A stretch of 64,000 nucleotides of DNA, from positions 43,920,451 to 43,984,450 of the forward strand of contig NC_082694.2 of assembly GCF_949987515.2 (NCBI RefSeq). Direction: 5' to 3'. Below the pieces are notes generated by a model, which was not told where the DNA came from, did not search any database, and worked only from the letters and a program-made list of their open reading frames with translations. Positions 61,001 to 64,000 of this stretch are shown here, piece after piece. How positions within the stretch are numbered: position 1 is the stretch's first letter; each line of letters begins with the position of its first letter. A program made the translations under genes and the position numbers. This stretch comes from Delphinus delphis. Taxonomy: Eukaryota > Chordata > Mammalia > Artiodactyla > Delphinidae.

Positions 61001-63695
61001 TGAACAGAGGTGAGATTTAGTACAAATTGTGGGTATTTTAAGGTAAAGGAAGAATTCTCATTGATCTGTGTTGAGACTGTGTTACAGGGTGAGCTTTTAA
61101 AGGTAGTATAAATAAACAGTGGCTCTAGGACTTAGAAAAGGGAAGTGTATGTGTTTAAACTGAAGGCAGACAAAGATATGGCAGTTGAATTGGGGGACCC
61201 TTCAGTGAGTCATACTTATTATAACCCTGCCATTTTATATATGTTCACTGGCTCAAACTATACATAAGTCACTTTTGGAAGCATAACATTTAAAAATTGG
61301 GGTTACCATACCTAAAAAGTTAGTTATTTTATATATGCCACAAATGTACTACCCGAAAGTCATTCTTAATTGTTCTCACTATGCCTGTCAAATATTATTT
61401 ACTAGACCAAAAAAATTCTTGTTTTTAAACCTGGTAGTTTTTATCACATCCCTCCAAAACTCTGACTTCCTAGTCATAGATGGGAACTGTACATTTCTCA
61501 TAATTTAATTTTAAATTTAATTTAAAATTAATTTAATTTAATTTTAAATTTCATTGAATTTCTATATCATCCTAATAATTTTGCTTTTATAGGATAAGGA
61601 ACTTTCTGCACTGATAGAAATGTGCTTAATTAAATTAAATTTTATGGAAGTAGAAATAAAATATTATGATGTACACTAATCATTAGAGAAATGCAAATCA
61701 AAACTACAGTGAGGTATCACCTCACACCAGTCAGAATGGCCATCATCAAAAAATGTACAAAGAATAAATGCTGGAGAGGGTGTGGAGAAAAGGGAACCCT
61801 CTTGCACTGTTGGTGGGAATGTAAATTGATACAGCCACTATGGAGAACAGCATGGATGTTCCTTAAAAACCTAAAAATAGAGATACCATATGACCGAGCA
61901 ATCCCACTGCTGGGCATATACCCCGAGAAAACCATAATTCAAAAAGAGTCATGTACCACAATGTTCATTGCAGCTCTATTTACAATGGCCAGGACATGGA
62001 AGCAACCTAGGTTTCCATCGACAGATGAATGGGTAAAGAAGATGTGGCACATATATACAATGAAATATTACTCAGCCATAAAAAGAAACAAAACTGAGTT
62101 ATTTGTAGTGAAGTGGATGGACCTGGACCTAGAGTCTGTCATACAGTGTGAAGTAAGTCAGAAAGAGAAAAACAAATACTGTATGCTAACATATATATGG
62201 AATCTAAAAAAAAAAAATGGTTCTGATGAACCTAGGGGCAGGACAGGAGTAAAGACACAGATGTAGAGAATGGACTTGAGGACACGGGGAGGGGGAAGGG
62301 TAAGCTGGGACGAAATGAGAGAGTAGCACTGACATATATACACTACCAAATGTAGAATAGATAGCTAGTGGGAAGCAGCCGCATGGCCCAGGGAGATCAG
62401 CTTGGTGCTTTGTGACCACCTAGAGAGGTGGGATAAGGAGGGTGAGAGGGAGATGCAGGAGGGAGGGGATATGGGGATATACGTATGCATATAGCTGATT
62501 CACTTTGTTATACAGCAGAAACTAACACAATACTGTAAAGCAATTATACTCCAATAAAGTTGTTTAAAAAATGTTATGATATAATAAATGTGTAGAGTGT
62601 AAATCAGAACCTTGCTAAGTTTCTTACTGACCAAAGAGCCAAGTTTCCTTTTTTGAGTATAGTGTCTTCACTAGTAGTTCAGTAATTGGCCCAAGAGATG
62701 CAACTAAGCTAGACAAGGCAGTGCTGTCTGTTTTGTATGCACTTCTCATTTGGTAGCTGTAAGAATACCGTTAAACGCAGTTGGATTGCAGTATAAGAGA
62801 GGTAGACAAGAGGCAGAGAGTAAGATGCATGTTAAACTGTTATTCAGTACTGAATGGAAAGAAAAAGATGAGGTTTGCATTGTAATATTTTTAGTTTATA
62901 TAACGTTTTTTAAAAGGTACACAATAAATAATTGCTGCCTTTATTCCACTTGATACATGTGTACTTGTATATACATTCTTAAATTTTGCCCCTGGTAACT
63001 TTGTGTTAGAAACAAATCAAATATTTATTGTATTACCTTATATGTGTTGAACTGGGCCACAAAAGTAGGTTTCTTTTATTGAGATTGATAGGATGAAGAT
63101 GTGAGAATGAATTGTAAGCCTGAAGTAAAAATTGCTTAAAATTTTTTTTCCAAGAAAAAGGGCTGTGTTGTTTGATGATAGGCAAAGACTGACTGAGCAT
63201 TTTGGCTGTATTCCGAATTCTGCCACTGACTCACTGTGTTTTTTGGCAAGTAACTTATCCTCTCTGAAACAAGTTCTTGATTCTTTACTTCTCTGTTTGT
63301 AAAGTTAGCCTAATTATATTGTACTGACCTTAGATGGTTTGTGTAATGGTTACCCGCTTTAGAACTTAAAACTTTTCAGCGTAAAAATGGTATGGATTTT
63401 CAATATGTTGCTTTTTAAATAAATATTTCTAAATTGTTATCTTTCTATTAGGGTAGGTGTATTAGAGATCATTTAAATGCAAAACAAAACCCTCATTGTG
63501 CTGTTCAAAATGTAGCCAAGCTTTTTAGCTTAATGAATTTTTGGTTATTTACAACATATTAACAACTATACCCTATAAAGTATGAATGATTGGTTTATTC
63601 GTTTCTCTTAGTGTCAGAAAAAAGAAGAATTTATTGAAAGAATTCAAGGTTTAGATTTTGATACAAAAGCAGCAGTTGCCGCACATATTCAAGAG
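16483..63695 (+). CDS. CCDC88A: CCDC88A (girdin/GIV), 5' part of gene: exons 1-6 of the coding region, 3' end outside window
   Basis: Six exons (16483-16545, 16645-16745, 47021-47129, 57963-58032, 59989-60047, 63612-63695) join into 486 nt, 162 codons, in one frame without stops; every visible junction is GT/AG. The joined protein begins [17 protein letters not shown] and I recognise it from memory as the N-terminus of girdin, a member of the HOOK-related CCDC88 family. Girdin is a large cytoplasmic coiled-coil protein that binds actin and membranes, is an Akt substrate and modulates G-alpha-i through a C-terminal motif. None of the coiled coil or C-terminus is in this window. The visible residues make up most of the HOOK domain, a calponin-homology-like fold that in HOOK proteins contacts dynein light intermediate chain. 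The paralogues CCDC88B and CCDC88C are less likely because the residues match girdin nearly throughout. The assignment is by recall and was not checked by alignment. Confidence 0.95.
16546..16644 (+). other. CCDC88A: CCDC88A intron 1, 99 bp
   Basis: This very short intron lies between GTAAGT and TTCTAG. It has a weak polypyrimidine tract (a purine-rich stretch is followed by CATTCTGTTCTAG). Its length is a multiple of three, and it has no in-frame stop until the TAG of the acceptor itself, so retention would give a short alternative protein (see findings). Confidence 0.93.
16645..16745 (+). CDS. CCDC88A: CCDC88A coding exon 2 (residues 22 to split codon 55)
   Basis: The acceptor TTCTAG precedes [20 protein letters not shown], and the exon continues to ..FLNQVMLQ plus two bases (AT) of a split isoleucine codon. 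The donor is GTAAGT at 16746. The 101-nt length makes the exon end in phase 2, and the acceptor of the next recognised exon restores the frame. The exon encodes the second and third helices of the HOOK domain. Confidence 0.95.
16746..19035. other. CCDC88A: CCDC88A intron 2, proximal unique part
   Basis: Intron 2 spans 16746-47020. Its first 2.3 kb hold no repeat or gene I can name; the sequence is AT-rich with T runs. The donor at 16746 is GTAAGT, followed by two long poly-T/pyrimidine tracts. Confidence 0.5.
19036..20330 (-). repeat. old L1-lineage (HAL1/L1M 5'-part-like) fragment, antisense
   Basis: The + strand contains GAGCTTCTTGGATCTGTGG, TTTGGAAAAATTTTGGCC, GGAAGTCCAATTATATG, AATCTGCTGTTAATCCCATC and ATTAGATGCCAGACATTTG. 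This order is a familiar antisense L1M/HAL1 pattern and recurs at 42.9-44.0 and 48.2-49.2 kb. No intact frame. The family name is inferred. Confidence 0.5.
20331..21393. other. intron 2 stretch, no recognised feature
   Basis: About 1 kb of AT-rich intronic sequence without a repeat I can name. Confidence 0.4.
21405..21620 (-). repeat. CHR-type SINE, short subtype (B), antisense
   Basis: A long T tract then GCGGTACGCGGGCCTCTCAC and the body to CCAGGGAAGCG. The target-site duplication CTCTCATACAATTTTT is present on both sides (21394 and 21621), so this is a young, precise insertion. Confidence 0.95.
21653..21771 (-). repeat. short tRNA-derived SINE (C subtype, CHR-1-like), antisense
   Basis: TTTTTTTTTTTGCCATGCCA, then CAGCCAGGGATCGAATCTGC and AGTCTTAATCACTGGACTGC, with the head ending AGGAAAGTCC. 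The flanks share an imperfect GTTTTGTTTC / GTTTTGCTTC. Older than the B-type copies. Confidence 0.88.
21985..22480 (+). repeat. L2 LINE fragment
   Basis: Typical L2 3' sequence: ATCATGTCACTCCTACC, CTCAGAGTAAACTCATTACT, TTTCTTGAAGCCAAGGACTT and ACAGTGCTTGACACACAGTA before TGAATGAATGAATAA. Diverged ancient repeat. Confidence 0.6.
22485..22720 (+). repeat. MIR SINE interrupted by a microsatellite
   Basis: GTGTGGTAAAGTGGAGTG, then a CT/CA microsatellite, then GTGTGACCTTAAACAATTG and CTAAATCTCAGTTCCTACC, matching the MIR order (head, GTGTGACCTTGGGCAA-type core, CCTCAGTTTCC-type segment). Confidence 0.65.
22545..22628. repeat. compound microsatellite (CT)n(CA)n
   Basis: About 45 bases of CT repeat pass directly into about 40 bases of CA repeat inside a MIR copy. 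It is likely to be length-polymorphic. Confidence 0.95.
22880..23035 (+). repeat. MIR SINE fragment
   Basis: Contains TTTTCTCATTTATAAATAGG, AGGGTTATTATAAGAATCAA and CATATAGCAAGTGCTCAATA, the 3' half of MIR. Confidence 0.65.
23095..23355 (+). repeat. L2 LINE 3' fragment
   Basis: AATTCTTCCTCATCCTTTAA, GAGGCTAGAGATTTTATG, AGCACTTAGAATAGTGTCTG and GTCAAAGGAATGAATGAA follow the L2 3' end order. Confidence 0.55.
23356..24185. other. intron 2 stretch, no recognised feature
   Basis: Unique-looking intronic sequence. An 87-codon frame (23572-23835) has no motif and no splice support. Confidence 0.4.
24186..24560. repeat. ancient mammalian interspersed repeat, class not assigned
   Basis: TTCATTCATTTAATAGTTTC, GCTAGGTGCTGGGGATGTG and GGGAGACAAGCTTGTAAAC are a common old repeat pattern. 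I cannot name the family with confidence. Confidence 0.35.
24718..25130. repeat. ancient mammalian interspersed repeat with internal (TG)n, class not assigned
   Basis: CTCTCCAGGGAAACAGAACC, a TG repeat (24761-24781), AGAATTGGCTCATGAGATTG and a terminus reading GGGCACTGTGGTCCAGCC with AAAATTAACCATC. This is a frequent old mammalian repeat whose class I cannot assign. Confidence 0.45.
25190..25527 (-). repeat. CHR-type SINE, long subtype (A), antisense, with duplicated terminus
   Basis: TTTTTTATTTTTGGCTGTG to ACCAGGGAAGTCCC; the terminal CCACCAGGGAAGTCCC is present twice in tandem (about 25494-25527). The target-site duplication AGGAATTTTTA / AGGAATTTTAA is at 25169 and 25529. Confidence 0.92.
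25580..26556 (+). repeat. 5'-truncated L1, ORF2 C-terminus and 3' UTR
   Basis: An uninterrupted frame (25543-26181) encodes the L1 ORF2 C-terminus including [15 protein letters not shown] and [20 protein letters not shown]. The 3' UTR has a G-rich stretch (GGTGGGAGGGAGGGAGACGC) and CCAATAAAG plus an A-rich tail. The open frame shows it is fairly recent. Possible imperfect target-site copies AAATTCTTCTTCAAG / AAATTTCTTTTGCAG flank it. The reverse transcriptase and endonuclease are absent, so it cannot move by itself. Confidence 0.92.
26780..28030. repeat. ancient mammalian interspersed repeat interrupted by a SINE
   Basis: Purine-rich sequence with AGAGGGCCAATGACATATCC, AGGAAACCGCAACATTAAA and similar stretches. 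The pattern is familiar from many mammalian loci. The class is not assigned. A SINE at 27336-27540 splits it. Confidence 0.35.
27336..27540 (+). repeat. CHR-type SINE, short subtype (B), sense
   Basis: Begins GGCTTCCCTGGTGGTGCAGT and ends in CCGC plus an A tail. It has a perfect 13-bp target-site duplication AGATGAGCACAAG (27323-27335 and 27541-27553), giving exact limits. Same strand as CCDC88A, unlike most SINEs here. Confidence 0.97.
28051..28413 (-). repeat. CHR-type SINE, long subtype (A), antisense
   Basis: ATTTTTGGCTGTGTTGGG to ACCAGGGAAGTCCC, with the perfect 14-bp duplication AAGCTATGATCTCT at 28037-28050 and 28414-28427. Confidence 0.96.
28428..29758. other. intron 2 stretch, no recognised feature
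   Basis: AT-rich intronic sequence with a short GT repeat near 29262-29282. No supported gene or named repeat. Confidence 0.4.
29761..29838. mobile_element. palindromic mariner MITE (78 bp)
   Basis: Left arm TTGGGTTGGCCAAAAAGTTC.. and right arm ..GAACAAACTTTTTGGCCAAC are inverted copies of about 31 bp with only two differences, around a 16-bp centre. TA dinucleotides flank both ends (29759-29760 and 29839-29840), as mariner insertion requires. Such cetartiodactyl elements carry no transposase. Confidence 0.9.
29841..30482. other. intron 2 stretch, no recognised feature
   Basis: AT-rich sequence with some purine-rich old-repeat-like text near 29990-30150. Nothing firmly assigned. Confidence 0.35.
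30483..30601 (-). repeat. short tRNA-derived SINE (C subtype), antisense
   Basis: TTTTTCTTTTTGGCCGTGC, CCAGGGATTGAACCTAGGAC and CCACTGGACTGCCAGGGAAC, ending CTCCC. Confidence 0.88.
30602..31919. other. intron 2 stretch; contains a 26-bp tandem duplication
   Basis: No gene or named repeat. TTACTTCTTTTTACTGTATT occurs twice in tandem, at 31231 and 31257. Confidence 0.45.
31932..32146 (-). repeat. CHR-type SINE, short subtype (B), antisense
   Basis: TTTATTTATTTATTTTTGCGG tail to CACCAGGGAAGGCC. Its target-site duplication TCTGTGACCCTT is at about 31920-31932 and 32147-32158. Confidence 0.95.
32681..32813 (-). repeat. short tRNA-derived SINE (C subtype), antisense, inside the hAT fossil
   Basis: Long T tract, then GGCGGCTCCACGTGGCATG and CACTGGACCGCCAGGGAAGC. 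The target-site duplication TACGTGTCTTTTTT is at 32673-32686 and 32817-32830. Confidence 0.93.
32973..33402 (-). repeat. CHR-type SINE, long subtype (A), antisense, with internal tandem duplication (430 bp)
   Basis: Longer than its relatives because a 127-bp unit starting TTGCTGTGCGTGGGCTTTC (33021 and again 33148) is present about 1.8 times. A second duplication of about 17 bp lies at AACCCGTGTGCCCTAAACCC (33328-33360). The target-site duplication TGGAGCACTGTTTTT / TGGAACACTGTTTTT flanks it, so both duplications arose inside one SINE or were in its source copy. Confidence 0.95.
33701..33947 (-). repeat. CHR-type SINE, short subtype (B), antisense, with duplicated B-box segment
   Basis: The segment GACCGGGGCACAAACCCGTG.. 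(33841-33876) is repeated in tandem at 33877-33912, differing at two of 36 positions. This segment holds the Pol III B box on the minus strand (GGGTTCGTGCC type). Target-site duplication CTCAATGAAC(C)AATTTTT at 33683 and 33948. Confidence 0.95.
34578..34775 (+). repeat. tRNA-derived SINE (C subtype, CHR-1-like), full-length with tail, sense
   Basis: Head GGACTTGCCTGGCGGTCCAG, GTGCGGGTTTGATCCCTGG, tail AACAAATTCAATAAAGAC and TTTAAAAATGGTCCACATC. The target-site duplication AGAGGTCTTCAG precedes and follows it (about 34566 and 34783). Confidence 0.92.
34951..35162 (-). repeat. CHR-type SINE, short subtype (B), antisense
   Basis: T24 tract, GCGGTACGCGGGCCTCTCAG to CCAGGGAAGCCC. The target-site duplication CCATTTGCATTTT / CCATTTGCAATTTT flanks it. 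Confidence 0.96.
35163..37311. other. intron 2 stretch, no recognised feature
   Basis: Over 2 kb of AT-rich sequence without a SINE, L1 or gene I can identify. It is the largest repeat-poor block in the SINE-rich part of the intron. Confidence 0.45.
37331..37684 (-). repeat. CHR-type SINE, long subtype (A), antisense
   Basis: Long T tract, GGCTGCTTTGGGTCTTTG to CCACCAGGGAAGTCCC. It has a perfect 19-bp duplication TAAAGTTACTAATTTTCTT at 37312-37330 and 37685-37703. Confidence 0.97.
37704..38572. other. intron 2 stretch, no recognised feature
   Basis: AT-rich intronic sequence with no gene or named repeat. Confidence 0.4.
38586..38795 (-). repeat. CHR-type SINE, short subtype (B), antisense
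   Basis: TTTTTTTTTGCGGTACGCGG to CACCAGGGAAGCCC with the duplication AATACCTAGGTTT at 38573-38585 and 38796-38808. Confidence 0.96.
38809..39860. other. intron 2 stretch; weak MIR near 39045-39150
   Basis: GAGCCTAGGCAAATTACTAC followed by TTCAATTTTCTGATTTAC resembles MIR in the sense direction. The rest is not recognised. Confidence 0.4.
39871..40191 (-). repeat. CHR-type SINE intermediate between long (A) and short (B) subtypes, antisense
   Basis: Starts like the long subtype (GCTGTGCTGGGTCTTCG, TCTCTAGTTGTGGCAAGTGG), then switches to short-subtype text (GCGGGCCTCTCACTATCGCG, GCTCCAGACGCGCAGGCTC), with the head CCACGGAAGCCC. Flanked by the perfect duplication CATAACTCTT (39861-39870, 40192-40201), so it inserted as one unit. 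Confidence 0.93.
40450..41950 (+). repeat. old L1 fragment, decayed ORF2
   Basis: L1 ORF2 text in order but full of stops: TTCACTACATTAACATATT, CTGTCATTTGCTGACAG, CTATTATACACTAGCAATG, AATAGACAAATAGGATTGC and AAAATGAAAAGGCAATC. Sense direction, inactive. Confidence 0.65.
41951..42600 (+). repeat. probable old L1 3' UTR-type sequence
   Basis: GAAAGAGACTAAAGATTGCA, CTGAGCTAGATCCTTTTCC and CCCAATTTTGATAGTTATAT resemble an old L1M 3' UTR, continuing from the ORF2 remnant upstream. Family uncertain. Confidence 0.45.
42640..42864 (-). repeat. CHR-type SINE, short subtype (B), antisense, with about 40-T tract
   Basis: An unusually long T tract (about 42633-42671) then GGTGGTACGCGGCCCTCTTA to CCAGGGAAGCCC. 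The flanks share TTGGATTTTTTT / TGGAATTTTTTT. Confidence 0.93.
42865..44010 (-). repeat. old L1-lineage (HAL1/L1M-like) fragment, antisense, interrupted by a SINE
   Basis: TTTCAGATACTGTATATTTT, TTTCATTTCTGGATCTG, CTTTGCATGTCTAGTAATTT and TACTCTGGCTGGTCGGAGC parallel the element at 19036-20330 in the same order and orientation. A C-type SINE sits inside. Confidence 0.5.
43325..43446 (-). repeat. short tRNA-derived SINE (C subtype), antisense
   Basis: TTTTTTTGCTGTGCTGCATGG, CTGACCAGGGATTGAACTC and CCACTGGACAGCCAGGGAAT. The duplication CAGCTTAATCC / CAGCTTGATCC is at 43310 and 43447. Confidence 0.9.
44158..44545 (+). mobile_element. second, internally deleted copy of the same hAT family
   Basis: Starts CAATAGTTCTCAGAG, a decayed form of the terminus at 32366. 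It then jumps to text matching the 3' third of the 32.4-34.8 kb copy: TATTAAAGAGATTTG, TTTCTAATACAGTAAATATTG and TATAGCCCACAAAAAC. It lacks most of the transposase region. The right terminus is not preserved well enough to place. Confidence 0.65.
44546..44984. other. intron 2 stretch, no recognised feature
   Basis: No gene or named repeat was seen. Confidence 0.4.
44985..46240 (-). repeat. old L1 3' part, antisense
   Basis: Reverse L1 text over about 1.25 kb: TTGACATATAGTTGACAAAT, TCCATCACCTCACATTTTTA, GCATGATGCCCTCAAGTTTC, CATTTGGGTTGTTTCC, TTGATGATTGCCATTCC and GTTGATTGTATACATCGC. It includes a TG/TA simple repeat at about 45520-45570. Inactive. Confidence 0.8.
46306..46515 (-). repeat. 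CHR-type SINE, short subtype (B), antisense
   Basis: GTTTTTGTTTTTGCTGTACA to CACCAGGGAAGCC with the duplication CCCTTTGTTTTT / CCCTTTGCTTTT at 46300 and 46515. Confidence 0.93.
46527..47020. other. CCDC88A: end of intron 2, no recognised repeat; acceptor of exon 3
   Basis: AT-rich sequence ending in the strong acceptor TTTTTTTATTTCTTACAG. No repeat is recognised in the last 490 bases of the intron. Confidence 0.5.
47021..47129 (+). CDS. CCDC88A: CCDC88A coding exon 3 (residues 55-91)
   Basis: The acceptor ATTTCTTACAG follows a strong pyrimidine tract. The first base completes the split Ile codon, then the exon reads [30 protein letters not shown] and IKFYYQ before GTAAGT at 47130. Its length is 109 nt, ending in phase 0. 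Compared with the human protein as I remember it, two residues differ here: Ser where I recall Leu (NPK-S-ESQ), and Ile where I recall Met (R-I-HNLS). This is a recall-based comparison. Confidence 0.95.
47130..47504. other. CCDC88A: start of CCDC88A intron 3, no recognised feature
   Basis: Intron 3 runs 47130-57962. This first part is AT-rich with no repeat I can name. Confidence 0.4.
47505..47854 (-). repeat. CHR-type SINE, long subtype (A), antisense, lacking its tRNA-like end
   Basis: TTTTATTTTTGGCTGTGTTGG through ACCTGCATTGGCAGGTGG, breaking off at ATTCTTG directly against the T tract of the next SINE. The final ACCACTGCGCCACCAGGG portion is missing on both sides of that second SINE. Confidence 0.9.
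47855..48064 (-). repeat. CHR-type SINE, short subtype (B), antisense, fused to the preceding copy
   Basis: T18 tract, GAGGTACGTGGGCCTCTCAG to CCACCAGGGAAGCCC. No target-site duplication was found. The junction with the truncated A-type copy suggests an insertion with deletion, or recombination. Confidence 0.9.
48180..49150 (-). repeat. old L1-lineage (HAL1/L1M-like) fragment, antisense
   Basis: GAAAATGCCTTTATTTCACC, TTACCTTCTCTCCCTGGAG, TAATCATGGCTTTCATTTG and TTTTTATTTTATGTTGGATA. It shares its last part with the elements at 19.0 and 42.9 kb. Carries a (GT)n tract near its right side. Confidence 0.45.
48983..49025. repeat. (GT)n microsatellite
   Basis: About 40 bases of uninterrupted GT repeat ending TATGTGTG. 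Confidence 0.95.
49151..50013. other. intron 3 stretch, no recognised feature
   Basis: AT-rich intronic sequence; no gene or named repeat. Confidence 0.4.
50014..50405 (-). repeat. old L1 3' end, antisense
   Basis: Reverse L1 3' UTR: TTTATTCAGATATAATTCAC, ACAACCATCTACACCACCAA, CTGTCTCTATAGACTTGC, AAGGTTCATCAATGTTGTAG. It includes a small (CAC)n run at 50210. Confidence 0.75.
50558..50732 (+). mobile_element. MER20-like hAT-Charlie element
   Basis: TTTAGCAATGACTAGAGACA, TTTTTGGTTGTTGTACC, AGCATCTTGCAATGCACAGG and AAGAATTATCCAGCCCAAA match the MER20 order from memory. MER20 copies act as regulatory elements in some placental tissues; no such activity is implied here. Confidence 0.7.
50985..51110 (+). 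repeat. MIR SINE fragment
   Basis: TTAAATCCTGGCTCTCTG, then TCTATAAAATAAAGATAAT, in MIR order. Weak. Confidence 0.5.
51340..51732 (+). repeat. old L1 3' UTR/end fragments
   Basis: CAAAACTCATTAAATTGTAC, ACCTCAATAAGTCTGATTT and, further on, GGAGACTAAAGAGGTGTAAC, GAATGTGGATTATATATTAA resemble L1 3' ends in sense direction. Confidence 0.5.
51733..51800 (+). repeat. orphan right end of a MER20-like element, end duplicated
   Basis: ATTATCTAGCCCAAAATG..AAATTGAGAA is a MER20-type terminus and is followed at once by a second partial copy GCCCAAATGTTAATAGTGCC. It is a separate fragment from the copy about 1 kb upstream. Confidence 0.5.
51801..54199. other. intron 3 stretch, largely unrecognised
   Basis: 2.4 kb of AT-rich sequence. 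A weak ancient-repeat resemblance exists at about 52720-52880 (TAGTAGAGGGATAATAGACA). No gene signal. Confidence 0.4.
54200..54500 (+). repeat. L2 LINE 3' fragment
   Basis: GTAAATTCCATGGGAGCAAG, CCAGTACCTAGAATAATGTC and CAATAAATATTTGTTGAATG follow the L2 3' terminus. Confidence 0.6.
54572..54789 (-). repeat. CHR-type SINE, short subtype (B), antisense
   Basis: T27 tract, GCGGTACGCGGGCCTCTCAC to CCAGGGAAGCC, with the short duplication CTATAC(A)TTTTT at 54566 and 54790. Confidence 0.95.
54801..55323. other. intron 3 stretch, no recognised feature
   Basis: AT-rich, no gene or named repeat. Confidence 0.4.
55338..55688 (+). repeat. CHR-type SINE, long subtype (A), sense
   Basis: GGGCTTCCCTGGTGGTGCAA head to an AAAATAAAAAAATAAATTTG tail. 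Duplication AATAACCATCATTT / AATAACCACCATTT at 55324-55337 and 55689-55702. Sense relative to the gene. Confidence 0.96.
55703..56231. other. intron 3 stretch, no recognised feature
   Basis: No gene or named repeat. Confidence 0.4.
56248..56458 (-). repeat. CHR-type SINE, short subtype (B), antisense
   Basis: T20 tract, GCGGTACGCGGGCCTCTCAC to CCACCAGGGAAGCC. Perfect duplication CAATGATTGCTTTTTT at 56232 and 56459. Confidence 0.97.
56475..57962. other. CCDC88A: distal intron 3, no recognised repeat; acceptor of exon 4
   Basis: 1.5 kb of AT-rich unique-looking sequence up to the acceptor GGGTATCTTTTTATAG. It is one of the cleaner intronic blocks. Confidence 0.45.
57963..58032 (+). CDS. CCDC88A: CCDC88A coding exon 4 (residues 92 to split codon 115)
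   Basis: The acceptor TTTTTATAG precedes [20 protein letters not shown] and then PFS plus one base. The donor is GTAAGT at 58033. The exon is 70 nt and ends in phase 1. It is far too short to appear as a distinct open frame and was found by reading on from exon 3 in the girdin order. It encodes a central HOOK-domain helix region. Confidence 0.95.
58033..59988. other. CCDC88A: CCDC88A intron 4
   Basis: 1956 bp. Unique-looking except for purine-rich old-repeat-like text near 58900-59360 (GGTGGTTGGGTCAGGGAAG) that I cannot assign. Donor GTAAGT, acceptor TTTTTATTTCAG. Confidence 0.6.
59989..60047 (+). CDS. CCDC88A: CCDC88A coding exon 5 (residues 115-134)
   Basis: The acceptor TTTTTATTTCAG is followed by AA, which completes the split Glu codon. 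The exon then reads [19 protein letters not shown] and ends at GTAAGT (60048). Its 59 nt end in phase 0. The run of leucines is the hydrophobic helix of the HOOK domain, which is known from girdin and conserved in HOOK proteins. Confidence 0.95.
60668..60830. mobile_element. short hAT-Charlie DNA transposon relic
   Basis: Left end GCTGGGCTGTCAGTAGAATA and right end TTGTATTGGACAACACTG are decayed inverted repeats (GCTGTCCAATA type). The inside has TAGCCACTAGCCACGTG and GCCACAGTTAGCTAGTGAG. Non-coding. Confidence 0.65.
61505..61531. repeat. AT-rich perfect inverted repeat (13-bp arms, 1-nt spacer)
   Basis: TTAATTTTAAATT, one T, then AATTTAAAATTAA, inside a longer stretch of A and T only (about 61501-61550). 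Simple-sequence origin is likely. Confidence 0.85.
61674..62568 (+). repeat. 5'-truncated L1, ORF2 C-terminus and 3' UTR
   Basis: The open frame 61691-62266 encodes the L1 ORF2 C-terminus ([35 protein letters not shown]). The 3' UTR ends CCAATAAAGTTG plus an A-rich tail. Near-copies of TTATGAT lie at both ends and may be the target-site duplication. It is sense relative to CCDC88A; a stretch near 62110-62120 has the duplicated GGACCT. Confidence 0.92.
63175..63350 (+). repeat. MIR SINE
   Basis: TCTGCCACTGACTCACTGTG, TTGGCAAGTAACTTATCCTC, CTGTTTGTAAAGTTAGCC in MIR order. Confidence 0.7.
63612..63695 (+). CDS. CCDC88A: CCDC88A coding exon 6 (residues 135-162)
   Basis: The acceptor TTTCTCTTAG precedes [18 protein letters not shown] and then [10 protein letters not shown]. 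The donor is GTAATA at 63696, slightly weaker than the other donors. The length is 84 nt, phase 0 at both ends. The HOOK domain would continue in the next exon (expected to begin V-T-H-N-Q), which is not in the window. The remaining bases to 64000 are intron 6 with no recognised element. Confidence 0.94.
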
Positions 63696-64000
63696 GTAAT
63701 AATCTGTATACAATTTTTATGTATTTTTATGAAGCTTGTGGTATGTTTTATTTGTATGTCTCCCCAAATACCGTCATGGATTAAGCAAGAATAAATCAAA
63801 GTCAATTATAGATGAACTCTGCTTTTAGAAAAATTATCTTCTTTTCTTTAGACATAGTTTCTTAAATGAATTATCTTCTACGTGGCACAGTGCTGACTAC
63901 AGATGTACTGTTGCCTTTATCCATAGGGATATAGGCAGAAAGTGCTATTTGAGGAACGTATATTTCTTTGTTAGACATCACAGCATGAATAGTATAGTAA
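63696..64000. other. CCDC88A: start of CCDC88A intron 6, no recognised feature
   Basis: The donor GTAATA begins the intron, which continues beyond the window. No repeat is recognised. Confidence 0.6.

Larger units (their letters stand above)
60048..63611. other. CCDC88A: CCDC88A intron 5
   Basis: 3564 bp with donor GTAAGT and acceptor TTTCTCTTAG. It holds a hAT relic, a truncated L1 and a MIR (listed separately). The rest is AT-rich with no recognised feature. Confidence 0.6.

Overview
This is one window of a mammalian nuclear genome, most likely a cetacean and probably a toothed whale. The organism call rests on the repeats. About 27 copies of tRNA-derived CHR-type SINEs (the cetacean/hippo/ruminant SINE group) are present. 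Most carry clear target-site duplications, and many belong to a short, still very uniform subtype typical of whales. There are also cetartiodactyl-style L1 3' ends and a palindromic mariner MITE. No Alu, rodent B1/B2 or ruminant BovB/Bov-A2 elements were seen.

The only protein-coding gene supported is the 5' part of CCDC88A (girdin / GIV), on the + strand. A CpG-rich promoter and 5' UTR region (about 15.35-16.48 kb) leads into six coding exons: 16483-16545, 16645-16745, 47021-47129, 57963-58032, 59989-60047 and 63612-63695. They join in one open frame of 486 nt (162 codons) with GT/AG at every visible junction, and encode most of the N-terminal HOOK domain. Intron 1 is only 99 bp, intron 2 about 30.3 kb, intron 3 about 10.8 kb, intron 4 about 2.0 kb and intron 5 about 3.6 kb. 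The gene runs off the right edge inside intron 6.

Layout: 1-15.3 kb is upstream intergenic DNA made of L1, L2, MIR, hAT and CHR SINE copies, including an L1 with a twin-priming inversion (6.5-7.3 kb) and a 59-bp strictly alternating purine/pyrimidine tract (13.3 kb). 15.3-16.75 kb is promoter, exon 1 and exon 2. 16.75-47.0 kb is the large intron 2, dense in SINEs, with an old hAT transposon broken up by four SINEs (32.4-34.8 kb). 47-64 kb holds exons 3-6 and their introns, with L1, L2, MER20-like, MIR and SINE copies.

I found no RNA gene, CRISPR array, phage, operon or other unusual gene system. The points most worth a second look are an in-frame, stop-free 99-bp intron 1 that would encode a hydrophobic tail if retained, local tandem duplications inside two neighbouring SINEs (one doubling the Pol III B box), the strong antisense bias of intronic SINEs, and the twin-primed L1.
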